From contig NZ_CP117452.1 in assembly GCF_030687895.1 (NCBI RefSeq), positions 372,001-436,000 of the forward strand: a stretch of 64,000 nucleotides of DNA. Direction: 5' to 3'. The notes under the pieces were generated by a model. That model was not told the origin of the DNA. It saw only the letters and a list, made by a program, of their open reading frames with translations, and ran no database searches. The stretch is from Pseudomonas sp. FP198. GTDB taxonomy: Bacteria > Pseudomonadota > Gammaproteobacteria > Pseudomonadales > Pseudomonadaceae. Below are positions 53,326 to 64,000 of this stretch, in pieces (positions within the stretch are counted from its first letter, which is position 1; each line of letters opens with the position of its first letter). The translations under genes and the position numbers were made by a program.

Positions 53326-53355
53326 AAAAAGGCCCGGGTTTCCACCAAGGCCTTT
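53326..53355 (-). terminator. Terminator after metF
   Basis: On the minus strand AAAGGCC - loop - GGCCTTTTT, about 20 bases past the metF stop. Confidence 0.7.
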
Positions 53356-53375
53356 GCGTACCGGCACCCCAGTGC

Positions 53376-54221
53376 CTAGCGCGGCAGCTTGAGGTTGTTC
53401 CACACCGCGAGGCTCGGCTCGGCCTGGTTCAACGTGTAGAAGTGCAGGCCCGGCGCGCCACCTTGCAACAGTCGCTCGCACATTTGCGTGATGACCTCTT
53501 CGCCGAAGCGCTGGATGCTGGCCGTGTCGTCGCCGTAGGCTTCCAGTTGCTTGCGGATCCAGCGCGGGATTTCCGCGCCGCAAGCGTCGGAAAAACGCGC
53601 CAGTTTGCTGTAGTTGGTGATCGGCATGATGCCCGGCACCACCGGAATATCGACACCCAACTTGCGCACACGCTCGACGAAGTAGAAGTAGCTGTCGGCG
53701 TTGAAGAAATACTGGGTAATCGCGCTGTTGGCGCCGGCGTTGGCCTTGCGCACGAAATTGCTCAGGTCGTCTTCGAAATTGCGTGCTTGCGGATGCATTT
53801 CCGGATACGCGGCGATTTCAATATGAAAGTGCTCGCCGGTCTCCTGGCGGATGAACTCGACGAGCTCGTTGGCGTGCCGCAGTTCACCGCTGGCCATGCC
53901 CATGCCCGAGGGCAGGTCGCCGCGCAGGGCGACGATACGCTTGATGCCGGCGGCCTTGTACTGGGTCAGCAGGCTGCGCAGGTCATCCTTGCTATCGCCC
54001 ACGCAGGACAGGTGCGGAGCGGCCGGGACTTTGACTTCGCTTTCAAGCTGCAGCACGGTATTCATCGTGCGGTCACGGGTCGAACCGCCGGCGCCGTAGG
54101 TGCAGGAGAAAAAATCAGGGTTGTAGCCTGCCAGCTGGCGGGCAGTGGCAATCAGTTTTTCATGCCCAGCATCGGTCTTCGTCGGGAAGAACTCGAAGCT
54201 GTAGCGACGTTCTTGGGACAT
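53376..54221 (-). CDS. metF: MetF, 5,10-methylenetetrahydrofolate reductase
   Basis: A 281-residue FAD enzyme giving 5-methyl-THF for methionine synthesis. YSFEFFPTKT near the N terminus holds the catalytic Glu; FSCTYGAGGSTRDRT, IVALRGDLP and ITQYFFNADSYFYF are further family segments. The start MSQERRYSFEF is used; ATG two codons upstream is possible. It lies downstream of ahcY in the same direction, an arrangement common in Pseudomonas, but a REPIN of about 90 bases and a GC hairpin separate them. Confidence 0.96.
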   Translation of the reverse strand: MSQERRYSFEFFPTKTDAGHEKLIATARQLAGYNPDFFSCTYGAGGSTRDRTMNTVLQLESEVKVPAAPHLSCVGDSKDDLRSLLTQYKAAGIKRIVALRGDLPSGMGMASGELRHANELVEFIRQETGEHFHIEIAAYPEMHPQARNFEDDLSNFVRKANAGANSAITQYFFNADSYFYFVERVRKLGVDIPVVPGIMPITNYSKLARFSDACGAEIPRWIRKQLEAYGDDTASIQRFGEEVITQMCERLLQGGAPGLHFYTLNQAEPSLAVWNNLKLPR

Positions 54222-54268
54222 GGTCATATCCTTGGAAACTCGTAGGCCGGTGAGGCGCTCGGGCTCTT

Positions 54269-54354
54269 TGTGGGAGCGAGCTTGCTCGCGATTGGCATCG
54301 CCTCGGTCTGGCAGCTGGCCGAGGTGTCTGCATCGCGAGCAGGCTCGCTCGCAC
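54269..54354. repeat. REPIN, family A, outer-facing pair (ahcY-metF spacer)
   Basis: TGTGGGAGCGAGCTTGCTCG ... ATCGCGAGCAGGCTCGCTCGC; one base of the closing arm has changed (CTCGCAC for CTCCCAC). Confidence 0.88.
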
Positions 54355-54363
54355 AAAGGAACC

Positions 54364-54382
54364 GGCTCCCGCAGGGGGAGCC
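54364..54382 (-). other. GC-rich hairpin after ahcY
   Basis: GGCTCCC-loop-GGGAGCC, eight bases past the ahcY stop, without a T run. With the adjoining REPIN it could stabilise the ahcY message 3' end or reduce read-through into metF. Confidence 0.4.
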
Positions 54383-54389
54383 GCGCCGA

Positions 54390-55928
<1,539 letters not shown>

Positions 55929-55972
55929 GGTGGCGGGAACGACCCAAAGCGTGGGCCGGTGAAACGGGGGCG

Positions 55973-56000
55973 ATTATAACGGGCCAAGCGGATCTTCCAA
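55973..56000 (-). promoter_or_regulatory. Sigma-70 promoter of the riboswitch-ahcY transcript
   Basis: On the minus strand TTGGAA (55995-56000), 16-base spacer, perfect TATAAT (55973-55978). Predicted start near 55966, about 40 bases before the riboswitch core. Confidence 0.7.
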
Positions 56001-56118
56001 AGGGTTTCTGTCGGCAAATCAAAAATGCCGATGATCGTCATAGGGGCGGCGACGTAGAGCCTGCCCGCCGGGTCTGCCATGATGCGGGCATTCATCGGCC
56101 AGACGCTCAGGAGTGAAC

Positions 56119-56520
56119 ATGAATTTCCACACCCGCAAATGGGTCAAGCCCGAAGACCTCAACCCCAACGGCACGCTGTTCGGTGGCAGCCTGCTGCGCT
56201 GGATCGACGAAGAGGCGGCGATCTATGCCATCGTCCAGCTCGGTAACCAGCGCGTGGTCACCAAATACATCTCCGAAATCAACTTTGTCAGCGCCTCGCG
56301 CCAGGGCGACATCATCGAACTGGGCATCACCGCCACCGAGTTCGGCCGCACGTCCATCACCCTGACCTGCGAGGTGCGCAACAAGATCACTCGCAAGAGC
56401 ATCCTGACGGTGGAAAAGATGGTTTTCGTCAATCTCGGCGAAGACGGCTTGCCCGCGCCCCATGGCCGGACCGAGATCAAGTACGTCAAGGATCAGTTCC
56501 AGGACGATGCCGTCGAATAG
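56119..56520 (+). CDS. Hotdog-fold acyl-CoA thioesterase (YciA-like)
   Basis: A 133-residue single-hotdog enzyme. The catalytic region NPNGTLFGGSLLRWIDEEAAIYA carries the Asn and Asp residues of YciA/BFIT-type thioesterases; SASRQGDIIELGITATEFGRTSI is the second half. It likely hydrolyses acyl-CoA, chain length unknown. CAGGAG (56108-56113) five bases before ATG 56119 decides the start over the GTG at 56113. Divergent from the ahcY promoter. Confidence 0.92.
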   Translation: MNFHTRKWVKPEDLNPNGTLFGGSLLRWIDEEAAIYAIVQLGNQRVVTKYISEINFVSASRQGDIIELGITATEFGRTSITLTCEVRNKITRKSILTVEKMVFVNLGEDGLPAPHGRTEIKYVKDQFQDDAVE

Positions 56521-56536
56521 GGTCGGCGTTGTGTTC

Positions 56537-56612
56537 TTCGCGAGCAGGCTCGCTCCCACATTGGATTAGACCTCCCCGCCGGATCCTCTGTGGGAGCGAG
56601 CCTGCTCGCGAA
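56537..56612. repeat. REPIN, family A, compact inverted pair
   Basis: TTCGCGAGCAGGCTCGCTCC and TGTGGGAGCGAGCCTGCTCG, about 30 bases apart, between two plus-strand genes. Confidence 0.9.
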
Positions 56613-56707
56613 GGCGGCATTACCGGCGCCGGTCATTTCCTGGCACCACTGAACAGCTCCGAGCGCCGCGTGTCGTAGGTACATCACGCCACCGGTTCAG
56701 GAGCTGT

Positions 56708-57592
56708 ATGGACACTCATAAAGACGGCAAGACCCCTGACCTCTCGGCAGAGGAGCAGCACGAGGTCGACCGCAACCAGCCGCCACGGGCGGCGGTCTTG
56801 CATGAAATCATACGTACCCAGGGTGATCAGGAGCTGGAGCGCAGTGTCGCCGCCCTGTGGTGGTCGGCCTTGGCGGCAGGTTTGACGATGGGTTTGTCGC
56901 TGATGGCGATGGGGCTGCTCAACTCCCGGTTGCCGGACCATGAAGGCTTCAAGGTCATCGCCAGTTTTGGCTATTGCGCCGGCTTCCTGGCAGTGATCCT
57001 CGCGCGGCAGCAGTTGTTTACCGAAAACACCCTGACGGCGGTGCTGCCGATCATGAGCAAACCCACGCTGGGCAACTTCGGCCGGTTGTTCCGGTTATGG
57101 GGCGTGGTGCTGGTGGGCAACCTGTGCGGCACCTTGCTGGTGGCCTATGTGATGCTGCACCTGCCGATCTTTGACCGGCGCACCGACCTGGCCTTTCTGG
57201 AGATTGGCCGCAAGGTGATGGAGAACGACGCCGGTCAGATGTTCGCCAAAGGCATCATTTCCGGCTGGATGATCGCAACCATGGTATGGATGATCCCCTC
57301 CATGGAGAACGCCAAGATGTGGATCATTGTCCTCATCACCTACCTCATGGCGCTCGGGGATTTCACCCACATCGTCGTGGGATCGGCCGAGGTGTCTTAC
57401 CTGGTGTTTGCCGGGCAGCTGTCGTGGGAGGACTTCTGGATGGTGTTCGCCGCGCCGACCCTGGCGGGAAACATCATCGGCGGCAGCTTCATCTTTGCTC
57501 TGATCAGCCACGCCCAGGTGCGCAGCGAAACCAATACGCCCCTCAGTCGGCAAGGTCTGCCGCCGCGCCGACGTGACGTTGCCGATAAATGA
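56708..57592 (+). CDS. Formate/nitrite transporter family channel (YfdC-like)
   Basis: A 294-residue FNT-family protein. A hydrophilic N terminus of about 45 residues is followed by six membrane segments; conserved stretches include ARQQLFTENTLTAVLPIM and SGWMIATMVWMIP and VGSAEVSYLVFAG. Substrate cannot be set; no formate dehydrogenase or nitrite reductase gene adjoins. The last 50 bases overlap the end of the convergent MFS gene. Confidence 0.9.
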   Translation: MDTHKDGKTPDLSAEEQHEVDRNQPPRAAVLHEIIRTQGDQELERSVAALWWSALAAGLTMGLSLMAMGLLNSRLPDHEGFKVIASFGYCAGFLAVILARQQLFTENTLTAVLPIMSKPTLGNFGRLFRLWGVVLVGNLCGTLLVAYVMLHLPIFDRRTDLAFLEIGRKVMENDAGQMFAKGIISGWMIATMVWMIPSMENAKMWIIVLITYLMALGDFTHIVVGSAEVSYLVFAGQLSWEDFWMVFAAPTLAGNIIGGSFIFALISHAQVRSETNTPLSRQGLPPRRRDVADK

Positions 57593-58712
57593 AGTAAAGC
57601 GCGGTCAGTACGGTGAGTCCGCCGACCAGGGCGCCGGTCCACGGCAAATCGGCGAGGTCGGCGCCGCTGGCGACCACCAGGCCGCCGATCCAGGCGCCGG
57701 CCGCGTTGCCCAGGTTGAAGGCGCTCTGGTTCAGGGTCGAGCCCAGGTTGGGGGCTTCGTGGGCCTGGTCGATGATCAGCAATTGCAGGATCGGGCACAG
57801 GGCGAACGCAAAGACGCCCCACAACACCAGGGTGATCGCCGCCGGAATCACCGATTGGCTGGTCTGACTGAACGCGGCGAGCACCAGCACCACGGCCAGC
57901 GCCATGCCCACCAGGGACGGCAACAGGCGCCGGTCGGCCAGGCGCCCGCCAAGGAAACTGCCCGCCGTCAGGCCCACGCCGAATAACAACAGCATGATGG
58001 TGATGCCGTGGGGACTCACGCCAGTGATGTCCTGCAGGATCGGTGCGATGTAGGTGAATACGCTGAACAGGCTGGTCGAGGCCAGCACACTCATACCCAG
58101 CGCCAGCAGCACGTTGGCCTTGCCCAGTACCTTGAACTCGCTGGCGAGGTTGGCCTTGTCCATGGGGATTTCCTTGGGCAACCACACCCATTGGGCGATG
58201 GCAGCAATGACGCCGATGACCGCTACCGCCCAGAACGTCGACCGCCAGCCGGCGTATTGACCCAAGGCTGTACCCAGTGGCACGCCCAGCACATTTGCCA
58301 GGGTCAGGCCGGTGAACATCATTGCAATCGCCTGGGCCCGTTTGTTCGGTGCTACCAGCCCGGCGGCCACCACCGACCCGATGCCGAAAAAGGCCCCGTG
58401 ACAGAGCGCGGTAATGACCCGGGCAGCCATCAGCGTGACGTAGTTCGGCGCGAGGGCGCAGAGCACGTTGCCGAGAATGAACATCAGCGTCATGCCCAGC
58501 AGCGTGGCCTTGCGCGGCATGTTCGCGGTGCCGATCGCCAGGATCGGTGCGCCGAATACCACCCCCAGCGCATAGCCGGTAATCAGCAGCCCGGCGTGGG
58601 GAATGCTCACGGCCAGGTCACGGGCGACATCGGGCAACAGCCCCATGATGACGAATTCAGTCGTGCCGATGCCGAAAGCGGCGACGGCCAAAGCAAGCAA
58701 GGCAAGTGGCAT
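57543..58712 (-). CDS. MFS drug/sugar-efflux type transporter
   Basis: A 389-residue, twelve-segment major facilitator protein of the AraJ/YdhP (DHA1) type. Visible signatures are GTTEFVIMGLLPDVARDL in segment 1, GYALGVVFGAPILA, ARVITALCHGAFFGIG and LTLANVLGVPLGTALGQ. Substrate unknown. ATG 58710-58712 is used; a TTG two codons upstream is possible. Tail-to-tail overlap of 50 bases with the FNT gene. Confidence 0.92.
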   Translation of the reverse strand: MPLALLALAVAAFGIGTTEFVIMGLLPDVARDLAVSIPHAGLLITGYALGVVFGAPILAIGTANMPRKATLLGMTLMFILGNVLCALAPNYVTLMAARVITALCHGAFFGIGSVVAAGLVAPNKRAQAIAMMFTGLTLANVLGVPLGTALGQYAGWRSTFWAVAVIGVIAAIAQWVWLPKEIPMDKANLASEFKVLGKANVLLALGMSVLASTSLFSVFTYIAPILQDITGVSPHGITIMLLLFGVGLTAGSFLGGRLADRRLLPSLVGMALAVVLVLAAFSQTSQSVIPAAITLVLWGVFAFALCPILQLLIIDQAHEAPNLGSTLNQSAFNLGNAAGAWIGGLVVASGADLADLPWTGALVGGLTVLTALYFIYRQRHVGAAADLAD

Positions 58713-58997
58713 GCGCAAGGTCTCTGTCTGTAGTCTTGACGCTCTGATCAGGCATACGCATGCCGATGCCTTGGTTCGAATGAACGGGCAGCAGCAGAAT
58801 TATTGGAATTGATCTATGCGCAACTGAGTGCGGCGTGGTCGGGTGCAGTATAACGGTGGTGGTGCTTTTCGGCATGCGCTACCTGAAAGAACCTTTCGGC
58901 CGGCCGCGACTCTTAGCCTGCGGGCTGGCATGCTGTGATGAAGCTCTAGCGGTGCTTGACGCTCGATTCTCGATAAAACTCAATAAGGAAATGCGGT

Positions 58998-59381
58998 ATG
59001 ACGGTAGCCCTGTGGTGCGTTTTGATTGCTTTTATCCTGCCTTACCTGTGTATCGGCATCGCCAAGGCCGGCGGCAGATACAGACTGCAGGATAACCACG
59101 ACCCCCGGGATTTTCTCGACTCGCTCGAGGGCGCTCCCCGCCGTGCCTACGCCGCGCAATTGAACAGTTTTGAAATCGCCCCGTTTTTTGCCGCCGCCGT
59201 GATCGTCGCGCATCTGGCCGGCAATGCCGAACTGGTCACCATCAATGTGCTGGCGGTGCTGTTCATCACCAGCCGCCTGCTCTACATCATTTGCTACCTG
59301 GCGGACTGGGCGATCCTGCGTTCGCTGGTGTGGTTCGTGGGGGTAGGGTTGGTACTGAGTTTCTTCTTTGTTTCGGTCTGA
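58998..59381 (+). CDS. MAPEG-family membrane protein
   Basis: A 127-residue four-helix protein. The family region DNHDPRDFLDSLEGAPRRAYAAQLNSFEIAPFFAAAVI has the RA-x-A-x-x-N-x-x-E pattern of MAPEG proteins, which in eukaryotes are glutathione-dependent membrane enzymes; bacterial roles are mostly unknown. AAGGAA lies eight bases before ATG 58998; an earlier ATG at 58991 is out of frame. Confidence 0.9.
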   Translation: MTVALWCVLIAFILPYLCIGIAKAGGRYRLQDNHDPRDFLDSLEGAPRRAYAAQLNSFEIAPFFAAAVIVAHLAGNAELVTINVLAVLFITSRLLYIICYLADWAILRSLVWFVGVGLVLSFFFVSV

Positions 59382-59418
59382 GGCTGTTTGTTGAATATTT
59401 GATATTTGTGCGGGCCTC

Positions 59419-59492
59419 TTCGCGAGCAGGCTCGCTCCTACAATGGATCTCAGTGAATCCGGATCCCATGTGGGAGCGAGCTTGCTCGCGAA
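59419..59492. repeat. REPIN, family A, compact inverted pair
   Basis: TTCGCGAGCAGGCTCGCTCC and TGTGGGAGCGAGCTTGCTCG with a spacer of about 26 bases containing GGATC and GGATCC; between convergent MAPEG and mltA genes. Confidence 0.9.
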
Positions 59493-59516
59493 GGGATTGC
59501 ACTGTCAGCTCATTCC

Positions 59517-60704
59517 TCAAGGATTGGCGCTGACCGCATTCGCCACCTGTGGCACTTGCGGCAGTGCCATGCCCTTGGGCCACAACATCCAGATCTGACC
59601 TTGCTGTTTCATGTCCCCGGCCAGTTGCCCGGCCGCGTCCCCGGTGCCCCAGAACAGATCCGCCCGCACTTCACCAGAGATCGCACCCCCTGTGTCCTGG
59701 GCGGCGACGGGACGGTTCAGGGCGCTGCCATCGGGGCGAGTCGTCGACAGCCACAGCAGGCTGCCCAACGGAATCACCTTGCGGTCCACCGCCACGCTGT
59801 AGCCGGCGGTAAGCGGTACATTCAGCGAGCCTCGCGGGCCTTCGTTGCTGTCGGGGTTGCGGTTGAAAAACACATAACTGGGGTTGCTGCCCAGCAACTC
59901 GGGGATTCGCTCCGGATGGGCCTTGGCCCAGGCACTTATGGTGCCCATGGTCACGTCTTCTTTTTTCAGCTCGCCCTGTTCCACCAGCCAGCGGCCGATG
60001 GGCCGGTAGGGGTGGCCATTCTGGTCGGCATAACCGATGCGCAACTGGCGGCCGTCATCGAGCCGGATGCGTCCCGAACCCTGAATCTGCAGGAATTGCA
60101 GGTTCATCGGGTCGGTGAGCCAGGCGATGACCGGCGCTTTCACGCCGTTGGCCTCGATGGTGCTGGCATCGTCGTAGGGTTTCAGCACGCGGCCTTCGAG
60201 ACGCCCGCGCAGACGCTTGCCCTTGAGCTCCGGGTAGAGGCTGTCCAGCGCCACGACGATCATGTCTTCAGGCACACCGTAGACCGGGATGTTCGCCGTC
60301 GCGGTCTGCGTGAGGCTGCCGGGATAGACCGGCTCGTAGTAACCGGTAATCAGGCCGTTGGGGCTGTTGTCGCCCGAGCGCAAGCCATAGACGTCGAGGT
60401 TCTGTTTCAGGAAGCTGCGTACCGCCGCGGCGGTTTGCGGCACATTGGCCGCCGCCGCGCAGGTCGGCCCCCAGGCCGCATCGGCCTTGAGGCGGGTGCA
60501 GGCGCTGCGCCAGGCGCCAAAGCCGGCCAGCAGGTCTTCATCGGCTACCGACGGCAATGCCTCCCAGGGCGCGCTGACGTAAGTGGCGAGGGCATGAGTC
60601 TGGGGCTCCTCGACCTTTTCGCCGCGGTTGCAGCCGGCCAGCAGTGCAATCAGCGGTAAGGTCAACGCCAGGCCCTTGCGCCAGGACTTGAAGCGGCTGT
60701 TCAT
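59517..60704 (-). CDS. mltA: MltA, membrane-bound lytic murein transglycosylase A
   Basis: A 395-residue outer-membrane lipoprotein that cleaves glycan strands to anhydro-muropeptides. Signal ends in the lipobox LLAGC (C25). MltA domain with GLITGYYEPVYPGSLTQ, the MNLQFLQIQGSGRIRL region, and a C-terminal 3D domain (AQDTGGAISGEVRADLFWG) containing the catalytic Asp. AAGGAAA precedes the ATG. Confidence 0.95.
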   Translation of the reverse strand: MNSRFKSWRKGLALTLPLIALLAGCNRGEKVEEPQTHALATYVSAPWEALPSVADEDLLAGFGAWRSACTRLKADAAWGPTCAAAANVPQTAAAVRSFLKQNLDVYGLRSGDNSPNGLITGYYEPVYPGSLTQTATANIPVYGVPEDMIVVALDSLYPELKGKRLRGRLEGRVLKPYDDASTIEANGVKAPVIAWLTDPMNLQFLQIQGSGRIRLDDGRQLRIGYADQNGHPYRPIGRWLVEQGELKKEDVTMGTISAWAKAHPERIPELLGSNPSYVFFNRNPDSNEGPRGSLNVPLTAGYSVAVDRKVIPLGSLLWLSTTRPDGSALNRPVAAQDTGGAISGEVRADLFWGTGDAAGQLAGDMKQQGQIWMLWPKGMALPQVPQVANAVSANP

Positions 60705-60825
60705 GATATTTCCTTTGCGGTCGTCCAGGCGCTGTCATGCGCCTGGCACCCGTATTGTTGATAGGCCATTGGTGTTTTCCGACGACCCGGGGATACTAGC
60801 GGTCGTTTTCTGTCCAGAGGCCAAA

Positions 60826-61275
60826 ATGTTTGTAAGACGATTTTCCATGGCAGTGCTGGCCTGCCTGATGCTGTCCGCCTGTGGTGGTGTCGATCCCAAC
60901 TCACCACTGGGCCAGCGCAAGACGATTTTCAAGCAGATGCTCAAGACCAACGAAGAGTTGGGTGGCATGTTGCGTGGTCGTGTACCGTTCGATGGCGCGC
61001 GTTTCGCCGAAGGCGCGGTGCGACTGGATCAACTTTCCCATGAACCGTGGAAACATTTTCCGCAGGTGCGTGAGCAGGATCACACCAGCGCCCGGGACGA
61101 AGTCTGGCAGAAGCAGGCGCGTTTCCAGGAACTGGCCCGCAGTCTCGAAGCGGCCACCGCCGAATTGGTGATCGCCAGTCGGGTCCAGCCCTACCGGGCC
61201 AGTAACCTGGGGCCGGCGGTGCAGAAGGTCGAGGATGCGTGCAGTGCCTGTCATAAGGAATTCCGGGACTATTGA
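60826..61275 (+). CDS. c-type cytochrome lipoprotein, class II (cytochrome c'-like)
   Basis: A 149-residue protein with lipoprotein signal (lipobox MLSAC, C19) and a four-helix-bundle type body. The only heme site is at the C terminus, C139-S-A-C142-H143 (VEDACSACHKEFRDY), typical of cytochrome c'/c556. Such proteins bind NO or carry electrons; the partner is unknown. AGAGG five bases before ATG sets the start. Divergent from mltA; convergent with and 15 bases from the DUF1090 gene. Confidence 0.88.
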   Translation: MFVRRFSMAVLACLMLSACGGVDPNSPLGQRKTIFKQMLKTNEELGGMLRGRVPFDGARFAEGAVRLDQLSHEPWKHFPQVREQDHTSARDEVWQKQARFQELARSLEAATAELVIASRVQPYRASNLGPAVQKVEDACSACHKEFRDY

Positions 61276-61290
61276 AATCCAGCCCGGTGC

Positions 61291-61686
61291 TTATTTATCC
61301 AGCTCGTCCACCGCTTCCTGCAGCTCCTTGCGGGATGCCGCCAGCTTGTCCTTGCGCTTGTTGATTCTCTCCGCGTCGCCTTTTTTCATGGCCTTTTCCA
61401 GGTCGGCCTGACGGCGACTGACTTCATGCTTGGCCTCCAGCACCTTGTTTTCACGCTCCTTGCGCAGCGAAGCATCGGTGCAGTGGGTGGTGACTTCGGC
61501 CAAGGCTGTTTCCAGCCCGGCCTGTTGGTCCTGATTGCCTCGGGACTTGGCCAGTTCGATCTGGTTGATGATGCCCTGGCGCTTGGCTGCACAACCGGTC
61601 AGTTCCGGGGTCTGTTCATCCGCCATCAAGGGGGCGGCCATGGCACCGCATAAGGCCAGCAGGGCAACGGGGTACAGGAAATTCAT
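61291..61686 (-). CDS. DUF1090 periplasmic protein
   Basis: A 131-residue protein with signal peptide MNFLYPVALLALCGAMAAPLMA, followed by TGCAAKRQGIINQIELAKSRGN and a highly charged helical body (KERENKVLEAKHEVSRRQADLEKA and onwards) with coiled-coil character. Two Cys in the mature part could pair. Family function unknown (E. coli YqjC relative). CGGAG precedes the start. Confidence 0.9.
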   Translation of the reverse strand: MNFLYPVALLALCGAMAAPLMADEQTPELTGCAAKRQGIINQIELAKSRGNQDQQAGLETALAEVTTHCTDASLRKERENKVLEAKHEVSRRQADLEKAMKKGDAERINKRKDKLAASRKELQEAVDELDK

Positions 61687-61775
61687 AGCAACTCCGTATA
61701 AAAACTCACGAGCGGTCGGGACAGATGCGCAGTTGGAGCGCCTCCCGTCTCTTGGGTTCAACCGCACGGGCCGGG

Positions 61776-63479
<1,704 letters not shown>

Positions 63480-63652
63480 CTAGTCACTGTCGCGAAAGGC
63501 GCGAGGCCCAGTGCGTTACCGGGTTTTGCCAAGCACGATGGCGCAGCGGTGGCGGTACAGTCGGGAATGATTTGCCCGGGCAACTGTGCCTTGAACACGT
63601 CGGTGAGCGGTGCAGAATGGACACTCGATCCGCTCTGCCAGGAGTGCAACCG

Positions 63653-64000
63653 ATGGACCTGACCACGCTCGCGGTCTTCATCCCGGCCTGCTTTGCGCTG
63701 AACATGGCGCCGGGCCCGAACAACCTGCTGTCGATCAGCAATGCCTCGCGCTATGGTTTCGTCCGCGCCTGCAGCGGTGGCATCGGCCGTCTGCTGGCAT
63801 TTGCGATCATGATCGCCCTGGCGGCGGTGGGGCTGACGGCGGTGCTGCACACCTCGCAGCTGTTGTTCCTGGGCATCAAGCTCGTCGGTGCCGGTTATCT
63901 TTTTTATCTCGCTGTGCAGTTGTGGCGTGCGCAACCTGAAGCTGCCGGCGAGGCAGAGGCCAGTTCGATGAGCATGGCCAGCCTGGCGCGCCAGGAATTC
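63653..64000 (+). CDS. LysE/RhtB-family amino-acid exporter (N-terminal part)
   Basis: The window ends inside this gene; 116 codons are present. The N terminus ALNMAPGPNNLLSISNASRYG with the P-G-P-N motif and three hydrophobic segments is typical of LysE/RhtB exporters, usually about 205 residues long. GGAG (63641-63644) lies eight bases before the ATG. Divergent from ligB across 206 bases (63447-63652), where I see no other gene. Substrate unknown. Confidence 0.88.
   Translation, partial: MDLTTLAVFIPACFALNMAPGPNNLLSISNASRYGFVRACSGGIGRLLAFAIMIALAAVGLTAVLHTSQLLFLGIKLVGAGYLFYLAVQLWRAQPEAAGEAEASSMSMASLARQEF

Noticed and set aside
54222..54356. N-terminal extension of MetF
   Set aside because: Would be translated from the REPIN; MSQERRYSFEF is the normal start.

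Overview
The window reads as a chromosomal segment of a Pseudomonas of the fluorescens/putida side of the genus. Codon use is GC-rich throughout. Gene order follows the conserved Pseudomonas blocks ftsYEX-rpoH-mtgA-thiSG-trmB-hemW-rdgB-metWX-proC-pilT, pyrRBC'-ruvX-yqgE-tonB3-gshB-pilGHIJ-chpA and rsmE-bioA-yceJI-rhlE-metF-ahcY. The intergenic spaces are filled with Pseudomonas-type REP/REPIN palindromes. I see no tRNA, rRNA, CRISPR array, prophage, integrase or insertion sequence. Apart from one acyltransferase gene and the malonate cluster, it is largely core genome.

Layout. 1-2.9 kb: end of ftsY, ftsE, ftsX and the heat-shock sigma factor rpoH behind a sigma-E/AlgU-like promoter. 3-6.3 kb: mtgA, a DUF423 membrane protein and a large OafA-type acyltransferase with an SGNH domain. 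6.4-8.3 kb: thiS, thiG, trmB. 8.4-15.2 kb, all minus strand: yggS, proC, yggT, metX, metW, a DUF4426 protein, rdgB, hemW and a DUF3392 protein, partly with ATGA overlaps. 15.2-17.7 kb: pilT, an NlpC/P60 hydrolase and a double-TM2 protein. 17.8-23.9 kb, minus strand: gshB, tonB3, yqgE, ruvX, pyrR, pyrB and the catalytically dead pyrC'. 24.1-34.3 kb: the Pil-Chp chemosensory cluster pilG-pilH-pilI-pilJ-chpA-chpC, without the adaptation genes pilK and chpB known from P. aeruginosa.

34.6-43.0 kb holds a complete malonate decarboxylase operon, mdcABCDEGH, with the two-subunit transporter madLM and a convergent LysR regulator, mdcR. 43.2-50.1 kb: a hemolysin III family protein, rsmE, bioA, an exported flavin amine oxidase with a histone-H1-like Lys/Ala/Pro tail, a 53-residue lipoprotein, and a cytochrome b561/YceI pair. 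50.3-56.5 kb: an RhlE-type DEAD helicase, a periplasmic solute-binding protein, metF and ahcY behind an S-adenosylhomocysteine riboswitch, and a thioesterase. 56.7-64 kb: a formate/nitrite-family channel, an MFS exporter, a MAPEG protein, mltA, a lipoprotein c-type cytochrome, a DUF1090 protein, ligB with an export-signal-like N terminus, and the start of a LysE-family exporter.

Functional links. metX/metW, metF and ahcY all serve the methionine/activated-methyl cycle, and the SAH riboswitch ties ahcY (probably with metF) to SAH level. pilT, tonB3 and Pil-Chp together concern type IV pilus twitching. mdcA-H with madLM imports malonate and decarboxylates it on a dedicated acyl carrier protein.

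No clearly novel multi-gene system is visible. The most unusual items are the H1-like tail on the amine oxidase, the export-like N terminus of LigB, three related REP families including one that looks like a hybrid, a locally duplicated REPIN next to the mdc operon, the small Cys-rich lipoprotein, and the joint absence of pilK and chpB. All family assignments come from reading motifs and remembered gene order; no database search was run.
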